NCBI GenBank assembly: GCA_963709645.1
Contig: CAVPXP010000021.1
Location: 136,271-200,270, forward strand
DNA from: DYRB01 sp963709645
Lineage (GTDB): Bacteria; Pseudomonadota; Gammaproteobacteria; Chromatiales; Chromatiaceae
DNA length: 64,000 nucleotides
Reading direction: 5' to 3'
Program-made: the position numbers and the translations under genes
Shown here: in pieces, positions 39,061-49,589 of the stretch
Layout: every line of letters begins with the position of its first letter
How positions within the stretch are numbered: the first letter of the stretch is position 1
The notes under the pieces: generated by a model
Seen by the model: the letters and a program-made list of their open reading frames with translations, nothing else
Databases searched by the model: none
What the model was told of the DNA's origin: nothing

Positions 39061-41157
39061 TTACTTACCCTTTTGATATAAATCCCAACTACTAAGTATT
39101 TCATCTCCGGGTTCTTCCAGTTCTCCCTCTTCAAAAACTTCATCTTGTTTGATTTCCTCTAAGAATTTACTACCTTCAGGTATTAATTGGTAACCTGTTT
39201 GTCTCACATACAAGGGTTGGGATAAGTAGAGATATTTCTTCGCTCGGGTAACAGCAACATAAAACAGCCTACGTTCTTCTTCCAATGCTAAAATATCATC
39301 CTCTTCTCCTTCATTACTGAAAATTTGACTACTTGGCATTCTGCCATTAGTTAAATTAATTAAATAAATCACTTCCCATTCCAATCCTTTGGCTTGGTGA
39401 ATAGTTGAAAGCACTAAGGGCTTATCTTGCGTCTTACCAGCCTCATTCTTGCTTTTTTTAGTTAATTCAGTCTGTGTGAGGATATCTACTAAAAACGAGG
39501 AGATTGTTTTATAAGAAGATGAAAATTCAATAATTGATTTGAAGTCCAATAAGCGTTCAGAATAATCCGTGGGGTATGCTATCTTTAGAATGGGGGTAAC
39601 GTATTTTTCAATTTGCTCAATAATACGGGTTAAACTTGCAATATCTTTTTGTGGAAGAAGGGTATAGGGTTGTATTGTTGAGTCAAACAATATGGATCGG
39701 ATGAAGGTTTGCAATTCCACTAGTAACTCTCTAATCCCTTTTTCTGTATTCGTTGACCTTTTAAGCGACTAGAAAGGTCGGTATTCACAAATTCTTCAAG
39801 TGTATTCTTGTCTTCAGGAAATAAATCTAAAACCTTTTGAGTCCCGGCATCAGAAATCCCGGAATGCATCCCGAGCACACGGAACCATTGGATTCTATCT
39901 TTGGGATTTGTGAAAATGATTAGGTAGGCGATAAGATCTTTTACATGGGCTTTTTCAAAAAACCGTAGTCCTGCACGAACTTCATAGGGAATATGATTTT
40001 CGATTAGTTTTTGTTCCACTGTGATCGAATGAAATGCAGAGCGGAACAATACAGCTTGTTCATGGTAAGGAATTCCCTTTTTATGATGTTCTTCTACCAT
40101 CTGTGCAACAAATCGTGCTTCTTTTTCTACATCATCACATTCGACTTGTAATGGCATATTCCTGATGGTAGAGTGGTACGTAATTCTTTTTTAAACTGTT
40201 TTTTATTATGGGTAATGCTCTTATTAGTAAATTTAATATTTGAGGGGTGCTTCGATAATTTTCTTCTAACTTGTATTCTACGCATCCTGGGTTATTTTTC
40301 GGGAAATTAAGCATATGAGTAAAATCAGCACCTCTAAATCGATATATTGCTTGGGCGTCATCCCCAACCACTACTAGACTTTTTGCGTCCTCGGAAATAA
40401 ATTCAACAATTTTCGCCTGAACCGCATTTACATCTTGAAATTCATCCACTAATACATGTTTGATTTGTTTTTTGTAGTTTTTTGAAGCGTTATCTTGTAG
40501 AAACTTCAGAAAATAGAGCATCAGATCATCAAAATCCATCTGATTATACAGTCGTTTTCCGTTGTCAAAATCATGCAAAATTTTTTGGATTGATTCTAAA
40601 TGGTGCTTATGTTGAGGGAAATTTCTTTTCAGAGTCTCTTTCAGTGTGAGTGCCCTATTTATCTGCTTGGAATAAATTTTTACCATAGTAGATGAATTTG
40701 GATGTCCTTTCCTCTCATCCTTATCCAAATTTTGCATGATCACTAATTTCATTAATGCTTTTTGGTCGCTTTCGTCCATAATGCTAAAATTATTCTGCAA
40801 TCCTATTGTGTGGCCATATCTATGAAGTGTTTGATTCGCTATATGGTGAAAAGTCCCTGGCATTAACCTTCTTCCTTTATCCCCAACGAGTTTTTTTACG
40901 CGGTCAATCTATCTCTTGAGCTGCTTTTTTAGTGAATGTGACTAACACGATAGATTCTGGTGCGACTCCACTTTCAATTAAATACGCAACCCGATAGGTT
41001 AACGCGCTGAGTTTTACCTGGCTGCTCCCGCGATAACTAACGCTGCACCATGCTTATGGGTAACTACACTGAACTGTTCTGCATTTAGTTCTTTTTTATA
41101 TCTGTCCGAGATCTTTTGGATTGAGGTTTCTGGTTTCAAGATGATTTTCTTTGCCAT
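39061..41157 (-). CDS. UvrD/PcrA-type SF1A helicase, multiple frameshifts
   Basis: Start ATG 41157 (MAKKIILKPETSIQ). The fragments add up to a complete superfamily I helicase: QFSVVTHKHGAALVIAGA (Walker A follows but is garbled by indels near 41010), ESIVLVTFTKKAAQE, MPGTFHHIANQTL, VLVDEFQDVNAVQ (Walker B), VVVGDDAQAIYRFRGA (motif III), LEENYRSTPQIL, LVLSTIHQAKGLEWEVIYL (motif V) and EERRLFYVAVTRAKKYLYL (motif VI). At least four one-base changes, near 41010, 40900, 40145 and 39720. Translocates 3' to 5' on DNA in repair or replication restart. Length after repair about 690 residues, normal for the family. Confidence 0.8.
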
Positions 41158-41281
41158 TCCTTCCTCACACTAATATATTGGATATACCATAAATGTAAAT
41201 TAAGACTTTGGAGTGCTTTCTCGAATCTTAATTTTAGGAAAGTCTTTATTTGAATACTCAATCAATTTCAGCTGATTAAAA

Positions 41282-41898
41282 ATGGATCCAGAAACAATAG
41301 CGGCTTTAGCTCAACTACGAAAGATGGACCAGTTCGAGTGGTATGTAATCTTTATGTTTGTTGTTGTGCTGTATATTTACTTCTCTGAAGTAAAGAAGAA
41401 GAACTTCAATGCAATTTTTTCAGTTTTAACGGTATATACTATTCATTGGTTTGTAGAAATCATTAATGCTCTTGTTCAGAAGTTCGCGGGGGATGCGCTA
41501 TGGACAGTCCCGATGGCTCAGCATTTGTATTGCTCGTAGGAGTTGGTATTGAATTGTCCTTAATGTTTAGTATTTCAGGTATCGTGCAAACTAAACTCTT
41601 ACCAGATGACCCTAAGCAAAAAATGTTAGGGCTTCCTGCTCCTTTGGCCGTAGGACTTGGGAATGCTGCACTTGCTTCAGTTCTCGAGATCTTCTTATCT
41701 CGAACAAATGCATTCTATTGGGCTCACTGGCCATGGTGGTCGACTTGGACCGTATTCTTGACCGTATACATTCCATTCTTTGTTGTAGGAGCTTATGCCT
41801 ATTATTGGAAAAGGAAAACCCAATTATTATTCCTTGGAATTGGAGCTGCAATCAATATTGGTATGTTGGTAGTATTCATTCCTCTGGGATGGATCTAG
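41282..41898 (+). CDS. Six-TM membrane protein, paralogue B, one frameshift
   Basis: Start ATG 41282. FEWYVIFMFVVVLYIYFSEV and YTIHWFVEIINALVQKF, then after a frame change near 41510 LLVGVGIELSLMFSISGIV, QTKLLPDDPKQ, ALASVLEIFLSRT, VFLTVYIPFFVVGAYAYYW, INIGMLVVFIPLGWI. The order of segments and the GIELSLMF...GIVQTK loop match the gene at 37762-38501. The next gene starts 18 bp downstream, suggesting one operon. Confidence 0.6.
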
Positions 41899-41916
41899 GA
41901 CTGAAAGTGAAGAATC

Positions 41917-42589
41917 ATGGCAAAAAAATACACCCACGCAACAATAACGCTTATGGCTTTGATTTTCTATGTCATTTTCATAGCATTAGCAATGCTCTTG
42001 TATACTGGGGGAATTGAGACGGATCCCTTACGAGTGAAATATACTTTTTTGGGAAATTCTCTCAGTGATCTCGGGATTATTACGGGCTATAATGGGTTCT
42101 TAAATCTCTATTCCATGGTTTTATTTACAATCGGCACTGCGATGTTTGGAGCAGTTTTCATCCCGTTCAATATCGCGTTTCCTATTGTATTCAAGGAAAA
42201 TAAAGTTTCAAAAATTCTAGGAATTATCGCAATGTTTTCGGCTATATTGCTGCCGTGGGAATGATACTCATCGCATGCACTCCACATAATTATAGTGAGT
42301 TGTTCAATATGTTACATATGGTCGGAGTGTATACTGCGTATGCGTCTATATTTGTTTCCTCCTGTTATACACAATCGCGATTTTCCTAAATAAATCGGTT
42401 AAAAATGTCTATGGGATTATTACAGCGATTTTCTGCTTTCTGTTCTTATCGACTCTTATTGTAGGATTGATGGGATTAGGTGGGGATGCAAGCAACCTAA
42501 TAGCGCAAATTGGTCAAAAAGGCGGACGTGCTTTAACTATTCTGACCTATATTCTGCTATGTATTCCTCTCTTTAACTCAGAAGAATAA
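41917..42589 (+). CDS. DUF998-like membrane protein, frameshifted
   Basis: Begins MAKKYTHATITLMALIFYVI and carries YTFLGNSLSDLGI, the S-x-LGN-x-LSDLG signature of DUF998-type six-TM proteins. After about 42255 the frame changes (MILIACTPHNYSELFNMLHM), and again near 42380 (VYGIITAIFCFLFLSTLIVG, GGDASNLIAQIGQKGGR). Stop 42587-42589. Function unknown; related proteins have been proposed to be membrane enzymes or transport-related. In an apparent operon with the preceding gene. Confidence 0.6.
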
Positions 42590-42602
42590 AACGCATTCCA
42601 TT

Positions 42603-43644
42603 TTATTTTTTATATTTTCGATGTGGTTCGACAATAATCTTAATCCATTTTTCTCGATCATAGTATTTGAACGCATCTACGGCTTCTTCTAAGGTAATTC
42701 TTTTAGTAATAAGATTTTCCGTGTCTTAATTTCTTATATCCGTTAATACCCGCAATCATATCCAAAGCGGGTATCCAATAATCTTTATCCGCTTTAGAAT
42801 TGACCATTGCTTCTGGGTATATCAGCTCAACCCCTTTCTTTCTACAATTAACATAAGGAATACATTGCATTTTCTGTGCTCCAAACACCATAACTCGAAA
42901 TCCTGATTTGACTATGTCTATACCTTGGAGTAGGGTCTCATTTTTCCCCACCATTTCAAATACAGCATGGACTTCTCCAAAATCTTCCTTTATTGCATCT
43001 GATACGTTATAATTTCCATGAGATGGTCGAGAATAGGCATATGGATCATATGCTTTTGCACCCCATTTTTCAGCTAAAATACGTTTGTGTTTGAATGGTT
43101 CGGAACAAACAACCTTTACTCCGTTATTCAACAGTATTTGGGTGAGAATTAATCCTATTTGGCCCAATCCCAGCACAGCCGCCTTCTTTTCCCCTTCAAT
43201 TCTCTCAAATTCAGCACGTTCATAGCAGTTGATCGCACATCCGACTGGATCTGCAAATGAAACAAATTTCTTCAACAGTCATGTCGTTTCGAACAATAGG
43301 TAGTTTGTGAATCAATTCATCTTTTCCATGTCCAACAACGTTAACATGTGTGGAGTATTGCGCATATCCCGCACCCATACGAGCTAGATGGTTTCCTTCA
43401 GAAATCCCAGGAACGTCTTTTCCGACTTCTAAAGCAATCGCTCCGGTTTCGTGCCCGTGCCCTCCAATTCCTCGTGAAACAATCCAATGGTCTCCCTCGA
43501 AGATTCCAACATCAGAACCACAGATTCCCACCGAAATAATTTTGGCTAATACTTCATCATTCATTGGTTTAGGAATATCTACTTCAACTAATTCCACTTT
43601 CCAATCCTCTGGGAAGTATGAAGAGCTCGCATTTTTCCGCCCAT
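42603..43644 (-). CDS. Zinc-type MDR alcohol dehydrogenase, frameshifted
   Basis: Starts at 43644 (MGGKMRALHTSQRIGKW) or at the inner ATG 43632, and after a change near 43600 continues ELVEVDIPKPMNDEVLAKI, SVGICGSDVGIFEGDHW (catalytic Cys), GIGGHGHETGAIALEVG (zinc His/Glu). A second change near 43270 leads to FADPVGCAINCYERAEF, AAVLGLGQIGLILTQILL (Rossmann loop) and KKGVELIYPEAM. A third change near 42720 gives the normal end ITKRITLEEAVDAFKYYD to a stop at 42603. About 340 residues after repair. The structural-zinc Cys cluster of the family is absent. Substrate unknown. Confidence 0.7.
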
Positions 43645-43764
43645 TGTAATAATCGTTTAGGAACTCTTGGTCTTAATCATTACGTTCCTTTAATTCTGAA
43701 AAACGAACCGATTATAAAGTAAACAATCGAATATACTTCAAGATAAAAAAAATGAGCTGATTCT

Positions 43765-45117
43765 ATGAGTGAAATCGAGATTAAACAACCGAATCGTCTA
43801 AAAAAATTTACTCCTTTTTAAGAAGGCAAGTAGTCATTCTGGGATTGCTCTTCTTTGCAGATTAAGTGTTCTGGATTTTCCGAATCCCAGTTTTTGAACA
43901 CATACGTAAGCAATGTTCTAGGATTGGATTATAAAGACGTTGCACGGATGGTTTCCATCTCAGCAGTTATGGGTTTGATTTTCAACTTGGTTTGGGGGAT
44001 AATTAGTGATAATACACGCGGACGGCATGGAAGAAGAAGACCATATATACTAATTGGTGGGGTCATATCTGGACTTTTAATGATTTATTTTGCATTCTCT
44101 CTTCGAATGGGAAGAGGTGATGTATGGACAGCGTATATAATCTGTGTAGTTATTGATGGTATTTTAATTGGGATCTCTTCAAATGCATATTATTCCGCAG
44201 AACGTGCTTTATTACCTGATATTGTGGAGCAAGAACTCCGTGGAAGAGCAAATGGAATTGTTGAAATCATTGGATATATTGGAATGATTTTAGTAATAGC
44301 AGTATCCATTTTAGCTGAGATACTATTTGGAGAACTCAATGAATCTGCACATATCCTAATGCTATCTTTTGCAGGAGGTACAATAGTAGTAATTGTGTAC
44401 ATTAGTTTTTTCGCAATAAAAGAACCAGAATTTGATCGGAAAACACCTAGAAAACACTTCTTTAAAGAACTCATTTACATTTTCAATTTTAAAGAATTAT
44501 TCAAACATAAGGATTTTCTAAAATTGATCTTAGCAATGATTGTATTTCGAACCGGAATGAATGCTGCAATGCCATATATTATGATTTTCATCACGTCTGA
44601 TGAAGATGGATTGGGATTGGGTACAATGGATATGATAACAACCGTTTTAATTGCATTCTTAGGGACTTTCATTTTAATTGCAGTCATTGGTCGGCTAACT
44701 GATAGATATGGACGGAAGAAATATCTACCGATTTCGATTGTGATAACTTCAATCGCTTTTGCCTTTGTACCTTTTATTCAAGGTGGGTGGAATATTACAC
44801 CAGGTGGTTCAGGTTCTGTAAATAAATTACTAATGTTTATTGTATTTCCTTTCGTTGTAAATGGATTACTCGGATTAATCACTCCAATGAATGCTTGGAG
44901 TCAAGATTTGCTACCAGAAGATAGTAGAGGTAAATTCTTTGGGATTCTTAATCTGGTTTTCACTATCCCTCAAATCGCTGGTTCAAATATAGGGGCTTTG
45001 ATTGCAGATAATCCAAATATGGGCGTGGAATATGTGTTCTGGGTAGCAATTGGATTCTTCTTGTTATCCATTCCATGTTTCCTGTGGGTAAAAGAAACTA
45101 TGCCGAAAAAGGAATGA
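43765..45117 (+). CDS. MFS (GPH-type) transporter, frameshifted near the N-terminus
   Basis: ATG 43765 gives MSEIEIKQPNRLKKFTPF; after changes near 43813 and 43875 the frame runs RRQVVILGLLFFA and the rest open to 45117. The clear part has 11 TM segments and the MFS loop GIISDNTRGRHGRRRPYIL (RxGRRRP, typical of the glycoside-pentoside-hexuronide:cation symporter group), RANGIVEIIGYIGMILVI and RLTDRYGRKKYLPISIVI. Probably takes up sugars or similar solutes; the substrate cannot be told. About 450 residues. Confidence 0.75.
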
Positions 45118-45146
45118 TAGTACTTTCTATCTTTTTTTCTATCTTT

Positions 45147-45958
45147 TTATTTTTTTAACTTGTACACTTCATTCCGGAAGAAATCGCTCATATCTTCATT
45201 AGTTTTATATTGAATATATGTTTCAGGATTGATGATCTTCCCGGTTTTCACATTAACAGTCGCATTTTTCTTCCTAAAATATTCTTTTATCAATAAAAAA
45301 GTGCGAATGTAAGGGTGAAATCTTCCCCAGAAGTGAAAACTCCGACTATTAGTACCCTCAAAATATATCGGAACGACCGGGACTTGCGCTATCCGTAGTA
45401 ATTTAAATACACCAAGATTCCATTTGCGATCTATTATTTCCTTGGATCCTTTATATCGCGTTGCAACCTCTCCCGCAGGAAAGAAACTTATAACATTTCC
45501 TTCTTTTAACCGAGTCCAATGCCGCATTTGTTCCACCCATACCTTTCGGTTTTCCTCGTTCGTCAAACGGATTTACTGGGATCACGTAATCCTTTGAAGC
45601 TTCAATTTTTTGGAGAATAAAATTTGCCGTAAATTTGAAATTAGGTCTTTTCTTCCCAATATAGCCCAAAAGGATACTTCCATCCAAAAAACCAAATGCA
45701 TGATTACTTATACGTACAAAATGCTTGATCTTTCAAGGTTTCCAGAAAGGAAGTATCAAAATTAACAGTGATATTTAATTGTTGTAATGCTTTTCGATAC
45801 ATCTCTGGATAGTTATCATATGGAACTAGTTTTTCTCTATGAAATCGATTTAGCTTATTTATTTTCATGACCTGCATCGCTATTGTCGCGAGCCAAGGCT
45901 TAACTTTGAATGTATTAATTAATGATTGCTTTGGAATAAAGTCTTTAGAAAAATCCAT
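45147..45958 (-). CDS. PlsC-like acyltransferase, tandem copy 1, frameshifted
   Basis: Starts at 45958 (MDFSKDFIPKQSLINTFKVK). Three frames; the block I residues are spread over a change near 45700 (ISNHAFGFLDGSILLGYIG), then SFFPAGEVATRYKGSKEIID and VPIYFEGTNSRSFHFWGRFH in the last frame from about 45560. It is colinear with the two intact copies upstream, so it is one gene damaged by two indels. Family: lysophospholipid-type acyltransferases of the 'putative hemolysin' group with NHxxGxxDG. Confidence 0.65.
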
Positions 45959-46020
45959 ACTCTACTTTGAATAGTCACTGATTATTAAGATTCTGATTTT
46001 TGAAATGAAGAGATCGAATT

Positions 46021-46830
46021 CTATTTCAGATGAAATACCTTCTTACGAATGAAATCGCGTAATTCCTCATCCGTCTCATATTTCAAATACTCTTCAGGAT
46101 AGATAATTTTACCCGGTTTGATAGTTACAGTCGTATTTTTCTTATTGAAGAATTCCTTAACCATTCGGTAGGTACGTAACATTGGATGGATTTTTCCCAC
46201 AAAATGAAACCATCTACTATTTGTACCTTCCAAAAAAATCGGTACGACGGGGATTTTTGCCATTCTGATTAATCTAAAGGATGCAACTTTCCATTCGCAA
46301 TCAGTTATCTCATCTGACCCTTTGTATTTTGTAGCTACTTCTCCTGCTGGAAAGAGACCTACTGAGCCACCTTCTGCAATCCAATCCAAAGATTGTTGGG
46401 TACCTCCTAATTTTTTATCTTTTTTATTCGCTTTATGGTCAAAAGGATTTACAGGAATCATAAATTCTTTCACTGAGTTAATACTGCTTAGGAGGTAATT
46501 CGCGGTAATTCTGTAGTTGGGTGTCTTGGTTCCAATATGACTTGTAAATGCAATACCGTCCAGTAAACCCCACGCGTGATTTGAAACTGTTATGTAGGGT
46601 TTTCCTTTCAGTTTATCAATCCAATCGATATTAAAATGCACGGTGATGTTTAGGGATGCTAAGGCTTTCTGAAGCATCTCAACTGTCCCATTATAAGGAT
46701 GTAAAGAAGCGACGAAACGATTCAGTTTATTTATCTTCATTGTTTGCATAAGAATTGATGCAATCCAAGGTTTGATTTTAAACACTTCAACAATCGACTG
46801 CTTTGTTACAAATGCTTCGGGTTTGCCCAT
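46021..46830 (-). CDS. PlsC-like acyltransferase, tandem copy 2
   Basis: Start placed at 46830 (MGKPEAFVTKQSIVEVFKIK) by comparison with the other copies; an ATG at 46884 is also open. Block I is TVSNHAWGLLDGIAFTS, where the catalytic His and Asp are five residues apart (HX5D), unlike the HX4D of the classic PlsC at 30179. Block III is LFPAGEVATKYKGSDEI, then VVPIFLEGTNSRWFHFVGK. Intact. It probably acylates a lysolipid or amino-lipid. Ends 62 bp before copy 1 starts. Confidence 0.8.
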   Translation of the reverse strand: MGKPEAFVTKQSIVEVFKIKPWIASILMQTMKINKLNRFVASLHPYNGTVEMLQKALASLNITVHFNIDWIDKLKGKPYITVSNHAWGLLDGIAFTSHIGTKTPNYRITANYLLSSINSVKEFMIPVNPFDHKANKKDKKLGGTQQSLDWIAEGGSVGLFPAGEVATKYKGSDEITDCEWKVASFRLIRMAKIPVVPIFLEGTNSRWFHFVGKIHPMLRTYRMVKEFFNKKNTTVTIKPGKIIYPEEYLKYETDEELRDFIRKKVFHLK

Positions 46831-46904
46831 ACAATACATTCGATTCAAAAGTATATTAATATAATTGGTGAATAATGAATTCAAAAATAGGGGGAAAAAT
46901 AGAA

Positions 46905-47747
46905 TTATTTCAATTCGTAGACCTTTTTTCTGAAAAAATCGCGTTTCTCCTCGACGGTCTCGTATTTATTGTATTCCTCAGGATAAATGATGTCTCCAGT
47001 TTCCATTCGAATAGTTTTCCCTGTTTTATTGTGCCATTCTTTCATTAAGCGCCAAGTTCGCAACATTGGATGAAATCGGCCTAAACGATGAAATCTTCGA
47101 GAGTTGGTTCCTTTGAAAAATAGGGGGATAACTGGAACTTGTGCCAACTCTATCAATCGGAATACAGATCTCATCCACTGACGGTCTGTTATTTCTTTTG
47201 GTCTTACAATTCGTCTTTTTCCTTTGATTCTTTGATAGGTTGCTACTTCACCAGCGGGAAATAAACTAACGGGTATTCCCTTATCAATTAAATCCAACAC
47301 TGCATTTGTTCCCCCCATTGCATTGTGTTTAATCTTATCAAAAGGGTTCACGGGTACGAAGAACGACTTTACCGCTTTTATTCCCGATAATAAGTAATTA
47401 GCAGTAACCTTTAACCCAGGATGTTTTTTTCCGATCTCTGAAACCAAGATTACCCCATCAAGTAATCCGTAAGCGTGATTGGAGATTGTGAAGAAAGGAC
47501 CGTCTGGAAGTTGGTCGTAGAACTTCTGATCAATATCTAATTTAATATTCTTGTTTTTAAGAGCATTATGGAAAAGTTCTACTTTGTTTGAAACCGGTAA
47601 TAATGTCTTAAAAAAACGGTTCAATCTTCGTATTCCCATGCCGCGTATTACAATACGCGTGATCCATTTTTTTACTCCAAAGGCTTCAGTAATGGTTTCT
47701 AGTGGTATGAAGTCGTCAGTTTTCCAAGATTCTTCAGAATTTTCCAT
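46905..47747 (-). CDS. PlsC-like acyltransferase, tandem copy 3
   Basis: 280 residues, start 47747 (MENSEESWKTDDFIPLETI). TISNHAYGLLDGVILVSEIG (HX5D), SLFPAGEVATYQRIKGKRR, PLFFKGTNSRRFHRLGRFHP. Intact and colinear with copies 1 and 2, which lie downstream on the same strand, so the three form a tandem family probably made by duplication and co-transcribed from a promoter in the 47748-47873 gap shared with the divergent phosphoesterase. Confidence 0.8.
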   Translation of the reverse strand: MENSEESWKTDDFIPLETITEAFGVKKWITRIVIRGMGIRRLNRFFKTLLPVSNKVELFHNALKNKNIKLDIDQKFYDQLPDGPFFTISNHAYGLLDGVILVSEIGKKHPGLKVTANYLLSGIKAVKSFFVPVNPFDKIKHNAMGGTNAVLDLIDKGIPVSLFPAGEVATYQRIKGKRRIVRPKEITDRQWMRSVFRLIELAQVPVIPLFFKGTNSRRFHRLGRFHPMLRTWRLMKEWHNKTGKTIRMETGDIIYPEEYNKYETVEEKRDFFRKKVYELK

Positions 47748-47873
47748 GGTTATTTCAATAATCAGTGTTCAAACTTTATTAGTCTTGCTTTTTCTCTATA
47801 AGATTCAGCATTCATTTTAGGAAATCATATAACAACGTGGGAATTAATCTCAATAAGGTAGGAAGAAATAAAC

Positions 47874-49235
47874 ATGCAAAAAAAATACAAACAAATTTCA
47901 TTGGGGGTAGGATTTCTATTGCCAGTGAGTTTAGCGACCATTGGGAGTATTTTTTTAGTCATTTTCTATGAGCCTATCTTTGGATATAGCGTCAAATCTG
48001 GTGTGCTCGTTTCTTTACTAATAGGAATTGTTTCTGGAGTCCTAATCTTTACTGGGGTGAAATTATTTCAACACATATCATCACCTAAAAAAAGCACTAA
48101 ATTTTTGACCGGATTTCATTATGGTCTATCGGGATTTGCGCTAATTCTCTTGATTTTTCTATCTTGGATAGTCCTCCCGTATATTGCATTCAAAGAATAT
48201 AATACTGGGCCTATGTTAATGTGGGGATCTAATCAAGATCCACGATCAGAAATTACTCTCATATGGAGGACTAAAGGTGAAACTACAACAACTATCCATT
48301 ATGGAATAGATCCTTCTAATCTGGATACTGAAGTCACAACTTCAACGGCAGTGAAATGGCATAAAGTCCCCCTTTCTGGATTAACCGCTAATACAAAATA
48401 TTACTATCAGATTGAAGGAGTGGAAAAATCTCAGATCTTTAGTTTCACTACTGCTCCGGATATGGAAATTCCCTTCACCTTTCTCTGTTTTAGCGATCCA
48501 CGGCAGAATAGTGGACAGATAGGTATGCTTTTGGAGAAAAGTGTACCGAAATATATGGTAAAAGATATGGAACAACAAGGGATTACTCCGGCGTTTACAA
48601 TTTGCACCGGAGATACGATATCAAACGCGTTAGATGAACCTTTGTGGGAATCTTGGTTCAATGATGTAACATCAAGAACAGGGCTCGCCAGTAACGCTCC
48701 ACTGCAAATTGCTATTGGAAATCATGAACGTCACGAAGATTGCAATGGGGACACATTTGCTGACCGGTATCCATTTGAATACAAACCCCACTTCTATTAT
48801 TCATTTAATTATAGTTCCACGCATTTTCTCATGTTAGATCCATGGAATGAGACTTCTTGCTGGTGGGGTGAATTGGATGCAGCACAACTAGCTTGGGCTC
48901 AACAAGATTTAGTCAATTCTTCCTCAATGAAGTATAAAGTGATTTCTTTACATCCTCCTCCGCTTATGGGTGAATATATCTTTGAAGAACTGCAACCATT
49001 GATCGATTTATGTAGTACATACGAGGTAGATGCGGTATTTTTTGGTCATTGGCATCGATTCGGTCATTGGAATATCAATGGGACGGAATATATTTTAAAT
49101 GGAGTTGGTGGAAATAATGAACCCGCAGCAAATCCATCAGGATTTTGTCAAATTGACGTTGAATTGACCAGCATGGAAATTAGTATGCATTGGTTGAATG
49201 GGACAAATCAGCCAATCGCAACAATTTTCCCTTAA
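47874..49235 (+). CDS. Membrane metallophosphoesterase with Fn3-like domain, paralogue 2
   Basis: 453 residues, start ATG 47874. Same layout as the gene at 36297: three N-terminal TM segments (GFLLPVSLATIGSIFLVIFY, VLVSLLIGIVSGVLIFTG, GFALILLIFLSWIVLPYI), beta-sandwich (GPMLMWGSNQDPRSEITLIW, GLTANTKYYYQIEG), and phosphoesterase motifs FSDPRQNS, CTGDTISN, AIGNHERH, SLHPPP, FGHWHRFG. Ligands are conserved. It stands alone on the plus strand; its stop overlaps by 3 bp the convergent SH3 gene. Confidence 0.85.
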   Translation: MQKKYKQISLGVGFLLPVSLATIGSIFLVIFYEPIFGYSVKSGVLVSLLIGIVSGVLIFTGVKLFQHISSPKKSTKFLTGFHYGLSGFALILLIFLSWIVLPYIAFKEYNTGPMLMWGSNQDPRSEITLIWRTKGETTTTIHYGIDPSNLDTEVTTSTAVKWHKVPLSGLTANTKYYYQIEGVEKSQIFSFTTAPDMEIPFTFLCFSDPRQNSGQIGMLLEKSVPKYMVKDMEQQGITPAFTICTGDTISNALDEPLWESWFNDVTSRTGLASNAPLQIAIGNHERHEDCNGDTFADRYPFEYKPHFYYSFNYSSTHFLMLDPWNETSCWWGELDAAQLAWAQQDLVNSSSMKYKVISLHPPPLMGEYIFEELQPLIDLCSTYEVDAVFFGHWHRFGHWNINGTEYILNGVGGNNEPAANPSGFCQIDVELTSMEISMHWLNGTNQPIATIFP

Positions 49236-49553
49236 GATGCGAATTCAAGATTTTCTAAAGGAACCCACCCTTTTTCTCCATCTTTATTCTCAACCCAAGC
49301 CCACCAAAATATCATTAATTTCAACCTCCATTTCTAATAATGTATTATCTCGAAGAACAAAATATTGGGTTTTTTCCTGAAATTTCAAAAACGATTTAGG
49401 AATCCATCCATCTATCCCATTGAAATTGGGGCAATATACCCATCCCTCCCAATTGGTCGGTTTTTCAACACAAATCACTCTATCGCCTTCAGTTAATATT
49501 AGGGGTTGGGCAAATTCAGAAATATGTTGCTTGATAACTCGTGCTTTTTTCAT
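49232..49553 (-). CDS. Small two-SH3-domain protein, frameshifted near 49296
   Basis: Start 49553 (MKKARVIKQHISEFAQPLIL). The first SH3-like unit reads LTEGDRVICVEKPTNWEGWV and FNGIDGWIPKSFLKF. The second begins YFVLRDNTLLEMEVEINDIL and, in the neighbouring frame, ends WAWVENKDGEKGWVPLENLE to a stop at 49232. About 106 residues after repair, with no signal peptide, so cytosolic. Such SH3-type proteins occur in bacteria and archaea; the partner is unknown. Confidence 0.6.
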
Positions 49554-49589
49554 TTGGAATCTCTCTGATAATAAAAAATAGGAAAAAAA

